This document shows positions 21,503-25,925 of a DNA stretch of 25,925 bases, piece after piece (position 1 is the first letter of the stretch; each line of letters starts with the position of its first letter). A program made the translations under genes and the position numbers. Origin of the DNA: Priapulus caudatus (taxonomy: Eukaryota; Priapulida; Priapulimorpha; Priapulimorphida; Priapulidae); contig NW_014577741.1 of the NCBI RefSeq assembly GCF_000485595.1, positions 132,527 through 158,451 on the forward strand, read 5' to 3'. The notes beneath the pieces were generated by a model. That model did no database searches. It was not told the DNA's origin and saw only the letters and a program-made list of their open reading frames with translations.

Positions 21503-21739
21503 GCAGCAGTTATCGATTCAGCACCAAGCTCGCATTAGAGCGTCGAGTCCAGCAAGCTCGCTTCGCTTGCGCGCAACAATCAATATTTCAGCGATTCTAC
21601 TAATAGTCAGGGGGCAGATTTCAAAAAAGAGCTAAAATAAGGATGAGCCTAAACTTTTGGGTAGAGGCTGGAACGGGTAAATATCATTTCTATGATACTT
21701 GGGGAGTTCCACTGGTATGTTTCCACGCTGACTTTTGCG

Positions 21740-22065
21740 TATTGTGGCGGCCATCTTGAATCCAAATGACCGCCAGCGAAAATGGATTTTTCTGAAAATA
21801 TCTGGACTCCCAGACGTCGTAGAGACATAATGTTGGTGGCTATACCCACATTTCGATAGTGGAGAACCCAATTATCCACTTAGAAGAACATAGGATGGCG
21901 GCCATATTGGATTTCAATATCGCCGCCAGTGAAAATTTGTTTTTTGAATAACTAAACTCCAAGACGTCGTAGAGACATAATTTTGATGTCTAAACCCACA
22001 TTTTCGATAATGGAGAACAGAATTATGACACTTAGAAAAGCATAGATGGCGCCATCTTGATTTCA
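21740..22065. repeat. 150-bp tandem repeat with YY1-like motifs (~2.2 units)
   Basis: TGGCGGCCAT at about 21745 and 21895 and a truncated ATGGCGCCAT at 22045, and AGACGTCGTAGAGACATAA at 21812 and 21962, give a period of 150. Units are about 85% alike. Each begins with a GCGGCCATNTTG motif. The tandem block directly abuts the decayed CXC-protein copy at 22155 onward. Confidence 0.85.
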
Positions 22066-22154
22066 ACAGGTGGGTATTACTCCATTACTATACAACAGTC
22101 TAAGCCAACATAAAAACATATATAAGCATACAGAATTGTCAGAATATGTAGTTT

Positions 22155-23390
22155 TAAAAACAGTCCACCCCAAGAACATTGTTGTATGGGTTCATGCAGG
22201 CCATGTTGCATTTGCACGCACCGGTGCAGCACATATTGTTTTTGGTACATGTACAGCTACGTGTACGGCAACAAGGTCCGTCTTTACTACAACCACATGT
22301 CTTTATTGCAATAGTATTGGCACGAAATGGATTCAGTGTCATGAGCCGTGGTTTCAGAATGCCATCCTCCATATACCAACCGCAGTCAAATGCCGAAGAA
22401 ATGCACTGATCTACACACTGGTTCCAAATGAGGATCTGATAGTGGGCTCGATGACAATGTAGTATAGTGCGTCTTTCGTTGGTGGCAAATAGTCAATATT
22501 CGTCTTGCATTGGAAGAACTTCGACAAGCGAATCTCCTGTATGACTACCAATGTTGTCGTTGGATCATACAGTTTACATATAAATGCTTCCATGATGATA
22601 GCAATTAATTCTAGGTGATAGTGGTAGAATCTGTTCCAACCCATGAATGCGATCTGGATCTTCAATGAATACTTTCCATGCAGCGTTTTAGAAAATCCTG
22701 CAACTGACTCGTCGTGTCTACTTCCCGTTAGCGCATGAAAAGCTAACAATCCCTTTCCAGTGTTGTTGTTTATTGCAATGTCATGGACTCCTATCATCCA
22801 AGGAGATTTTGAAGTCCTGCCTTAATTCATCCAAACCTCCCTGCGACAACTTTGCCGAAAACACTGTTTAGCATCATTAACACATGATTAACTAACACGG
22901 TATCCTGCAAACTACAATCGTTCGCTTATATCCGTGGTTCTGCAGCATCGCACGCATGAAGAACAATTCACGTGTCAGCCTTCTCGTGGTTTGCTCAAAG
23001 TGTTGACACATCACGTTCCGAGGTACATATCGTTTTCGTTATTTCGTAAACCCTCCACACACAATGATCTCTTTACCGCAAGTTCACTAGAGATGATCAA
23101 TTCCTCTGACAAGAAACGAGCAAGATCGGCTTTGTTTTCAGCGAGAGTGATAAATGTCTCCAGTTCTGAAGGAGTGTTTGTGTCCTTTACCTTTAAATCA
23201 ACCGCCTAATTTGTTTGTCCATTGATCGTCGTATTTCTCGTTTACCTTCTTTAATATAATTCTCCTCGTAAAATCGAAATCAAATAAATATCTAATCTGT
23301 CGAATTTCTACCGTGTGACTTGCACACAGTTTCACAAACACTCTGCTAAGTCACGCAAACGTAAGCTGCTGTTGTCGGTTTTCCTAACGA
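22155..23390 (-). pseudogene. Decayed copy of the CXC (tesmin/TSO1-like) mobile-element protein family
   Basis: Read on the minus strand from about 23390 downward, several frames together give one family in order: RDLAECL; YIKEGKREIRRSMDKQIRRL; ELETFITLAENKADLARFLS followed by EELI; a HEKADT.IVLHACDAAE segment (the family's HEEADTR...HA motif, broken by stops near 22970); GKGLLAFHALTGSRHDE (usually LLAFHALTGCDT); LPPTKDALYY; and a cysteine-rich CXC end with CGCSKDGPCC and CTCTKNNMCCTGACKC (22154-22372). I recognise this order from a family that is highly multiplied in invertebrate genomes and often annotated as CXC-domain or tesmin/TSO1-like proteins of mobile-element origin. At least four in-frame stops and several frameshifts show that it is dead. 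The two longest open pieces are 22411-22797 and 22154-22372. It has no likely function here; its exact element ends were not found. Confidence 0.8.
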
Positions 23391-23518
23391 TTGTACCACT
23401 TGACATACGCATCAATCAATGGTACAATGTTTTTAACGATGTCACTGATAGAAACATACTGGCTGGAATGCATCTTTCGAACAGAATATTTATTAGTTGC
23501 CGATTTTGTTACCGCATT

Positions 23519-23553
23519 TTCGGAGAGAGAGATAGAGAGGAGAGAGAGAGAGA

Positions 23554-23591
<38 letters not shown>

Positions 23592-23611
23592 CAGAGAAGG
23601 ATGTGTATGTT

Positions 23612-23649
<38 letters not shown>

Positions 23650-23756
23650 AGAAGAGAGAGAGAAAGAGAGAAAGAGAGAGAGAGAGATGACGAGAGAGAG
23701 AGAGACGAGAAGAGAAGAAGAGAAGAGGTGTGCGTGTGTGTGTGAGCAGAGGAGAG

Positions 23757-23796
<40 letters not shown>

Positions 23797-23921
23797 GGTG
23801 GTGCGTGTTTTGTGTGCTGTGTTGACAGAAGAGAGAGGAGAGAGGGAGAGGTGTCGCATGTGGTGTGTGTGTGTGTGTGTTGTGAGTGGCTGTGTGTTGT
23901 GTGTGTGTGTGTGTGTTGTGT

Positions 23922-23957
<36 letters not shown>

Positions 23958-24291
23958 AGCAGAGAGAGAGAACGAGAGAGAGGTGTGGCGCTGTTTGTGT
24001 TGTGTGCGTGACAGAGAGAGAAGAACCAGAGAGGGAGTGTGTATGTTCAGAAGAGAGAGGTGTGTGCATCGTGTTGTATGTGTGTGTGAAGAGAGAGAGA
24101 GAAGCACGAGAGAAAGAGACGAGAGCGCGAGAGAGTGGGGAGAAAAAAGAGAGAGGTGTGCGTTGTGTGTGTGCTGTGTGTGTGTGTGTGTTGTGTGTGT
24201 GGTGTGTGGTGTGTGTGTGTGTGTGGTGGTGTGTGTGTGTTGTGTGTGTGGGAGAGAGAGAGGTCGTGCGTGTTTTGTGTTTGTGTGTGTG

Positions 24292-24327
<36 letters not shown>

Positions 24328-24499
24328 AGACGGAGAGTGGGGGGGGAGAGAAGAACCAACAGAGGGATGTGTGTATGTGTCAGAGAGAGAGGTTGCGCGC
24401 GCGGCAGCGGTTGTGTGTGAGAGAGAGAGAGAAACCTGAGAGGGGAGTGTATTAGAGTCTGAGCAGAGAGGAGGTGTGCGCGCGCGCTAGCGCGCGCGC

Positions 24500-24545
<46 letters not shown>

Positions 24546-24550
24546 TGTGA

Positions 24551-24584
<34 letters not shown>

Positions 24585-24936
24585 TTAGAGAGGTGTGGCG
24601 TGTTTGTGTTGGTGTGTGTGAGCAGAGAGAGAGAGAGCGCGAGAGAACCTAGAGAGGTGTGCGCGCGCTGCGTGTGTGTGTGAGCGAGAGAGAGCGAGAG
24701 AGAGGTGTTGGCGCGTGTGTATGTGTGTGTGTGAGAGAGAGAGATGTGTCATGTTTGTGTTTGTGTGTGTGTGTTTGCCGCCGCTCGCGTGTGTGTTGCA
24801 GTGTATGTGGTGGTGTGTGTTGTGTGTGGTGTGGTGTGTGAGAAAGCGAGAGAGTGAGAGAGAGAGGTGTGCGTGTTATGTTTGTGTGTGACAGGAGAGA
24901 GAGAGAGAGAGAGATGAGAGAGAACGCAGAGGGATC
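23519..24936. repeat. Compound (AG)n/(TG)n microsatellite, left arm of a large palindrome in its right part
   Basis: Alternating AG-rich and TG-rich blocks with loosely conserved connectors: GAACC(A)GAGAGGG-like blocks at about 23588, 24023, 24353, 24431, 24645 and 24921, and AGAGAGGTGTGCGTG blocks between them. From about 24535 on, the sequence is mirrored by 25531-25925. All open frames here (RERERE, VCVCVC, SLSLSL) are low-complexity artefacts. Confidence 0.9.
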
Positions 24937-25631
24937 AGGCGGTGCTCAGCTGAAAAAGCCGTTGGACACCACGCGTTTGGCTGTCTGACGTTGGGCCAAC
25001 GTTGTCAATATGACGTTGGGCCGAACGTGGCACGCTGAGCAAAAAGCGGTTGGGCCAAATCGTGTCAATATTACGTTGGAGCCAAACGTTGGCACGCTGA
25101 GCAAAAGACGTTGATTCAACGTTGGCGTCTGGACGTTGGGCGCAACGTTGGCCAATCGGCTGTCTTCAGCTCAGTCGCTAACGTGACTAACGTTGGGCCC
25201 AACGTTGCGCCCAACGTTGGGCCCAACGCTTGGCCTCAAACGGTGGGGCGACGTTGGCCGCAAACCGTCAATATTGCGAACGTTTGGCCGGCAACGTCAT
25301 TATTGCCACACGTTGGCCGCAACTTCAGAAAGCCAACGTTAAGATTCCAACGTCTTTTTGCTCAGCGTGCCAAACCGTTGTCCAAACCGTAATATTGACA
25401 AACGTTGCCCAAACCCATTTTTGCTCCGCCGTGCCAACGGTTGGCCCAACGTCATATTGGACAACGTTGGGCCCAACGTCAGACAGCCAACGGTGTCAAC
25501 GGCTTTTCGGCTGAGCATGCCTGATCCCTCTGGTTTGCTCTCTTCTCTCTCTCTCTCTCTCTCTCTGTCCCACACACAACATGAAACACGCACACCTCTC
25601 TCTCTGCACTCTCTCGCTTTTCTCACACACG

Positions 25632-25664
<33 letters not shown>

Positions 25665-25925
25665 TGCACACACACGCGCGCGCGCAAACACACACACACA
25701 AACACAAACATGCACACATCTCTCTCTCGTCACACACACACAACACAGCGCGGCACCAGCTCAATCTCTCGCTCTCTCTCGCTCAACACACACACCGCGC
25801 AGGCGCACACCTGCTCTGGTTCTGTGCTCGCGCTCTCTTCTCTCTCTGTCACACACCAACACAAATCAACGCAAACACCTCTCTATCTTCTCTCTCTCGA
25901 TCTCTCTCTCTCTCTCTCTCTCAAC
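24535..25925. repeat. Large inverted repeat centred near 25230, core of ACGTTGG motifs
   Basis: GGGATCAGGC (24931-24940) faces GCCTGATCCC (25520-25529), placing the centre at about 25230. Outside the core, the left GA/GT sequence (for example GAGAAAGCGAGAGAGTGAGA near 24840, and ATGTTTGTGTTTGTGTGTG near 24750) reappears inverted on the right (about 25610-25710), so the arms are at least 690 bases and leave the window on the right. The core (24937-25530) is built from repeated GTTGGGCC/GGCCCAAC and CGCTGAGCAAAA/TTTTGCTCAGCG pieces that can pair locally as well as across the centre. The core carries scattered single-base indels. Confidence 0.9.

Noticed and set aside
22154-22372. A secreted cysteine-rich peptide or metallothionein-like gene
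   Set aside because: The cysteine-rich stretch sits exactly where the CXC domain belongs in the decayed mobile-element protein and has no signal peptide.
23315-24683. Long open frames rich in RERERE, VCVCVC, SLSLSL or HTHTHT
   Set aside because: They are translations of (AG)n and (TG)n tracts, open in both strands because the dinucleotide has no stop codon; no start context, domain or splice structure.
1-25925. tRNA or rRNA genes
   Set aside because: I looked for tRNA B-box-like GGTTCGAATCC patterns and rRNA-like stretches by eye and found none; a covariance-model scan would be needed to exclude them.

Overview
The window is eukaryotic, metazoan DNA: almost no long ORFs, introns with GT/AG borders, several tandem-repeat arrays, DNA-transposon remains, a LINE fragment and very long AC/AG microsatellites. 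I cannot name the species. The interstitial telomere-type motif is CCCTAA rather than the TTAGG type usual in arthropods, and the two coding mobile-element remnants belong to families that are common in invertebrates. A mollusc, another lophotrochozoan or an invertebrate deuterostome is the most natural guess. This is inference only.

Layout. 1-230 is a 37-bp GA-rich minisatellite. About 1445-2370 is a 31-bp minisatellite carrying TGACCT motifs. 2613-3113 is a MITE-like element with long inverted ends and TTAA at both ends. 5836-6018 is a 46-bp tandem repeat. 8021-8241 is a fold-back element with telomere-type repeats in its loop.

The only convincing host gene is on the minus strand: two large GC-rich coding exons at about 11177-12232 and 9170-10681. 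Both reading frames are open, and both splice junctions fall in phase 0. The product is an acidic, low-complexity, probably disordered protein. It has an ENPWIKSERR motif, polar 27-residue repeats and D/E-rich tracts, and only tentatively resembles the taperin/phostensin (PP1-regulatory) group. The gene continues beyond both exons. Its upstream intron is filled by a 58-bp satellite (12236-13597 and 14544-15160), which is split by a 946-bp non-autonomous hAT-like element.

To the right are a 5'-truncated LINE 3' end (16818-17395), a small palindrome with 10-bp direct flanks (18026-18149), a perfect 24-bp-arm hairpin near 19050, long (TG)n tracts (21117-21502), and a 150-bp tandem repeat with YY1-like motifs (21740-22065). 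A stop-riddled copy of the CXC (tesmin/TSO1-like) mobile-element protein family follows at about 22155-23390 on the minus strand. From 23519 to the window end the DNA is compound GA/GT microsatellite, which turns out to be one arm of a large inverted repeat centred near 25230 with an ACGTTGG-rich core.

The genes do not form a pathway; this is one host gene set in repeat-rich intergenic and intronic DNA. Parts of the satellite and of the palindrome carry single-base indel noise that looks like an unpolished long-read assembly.
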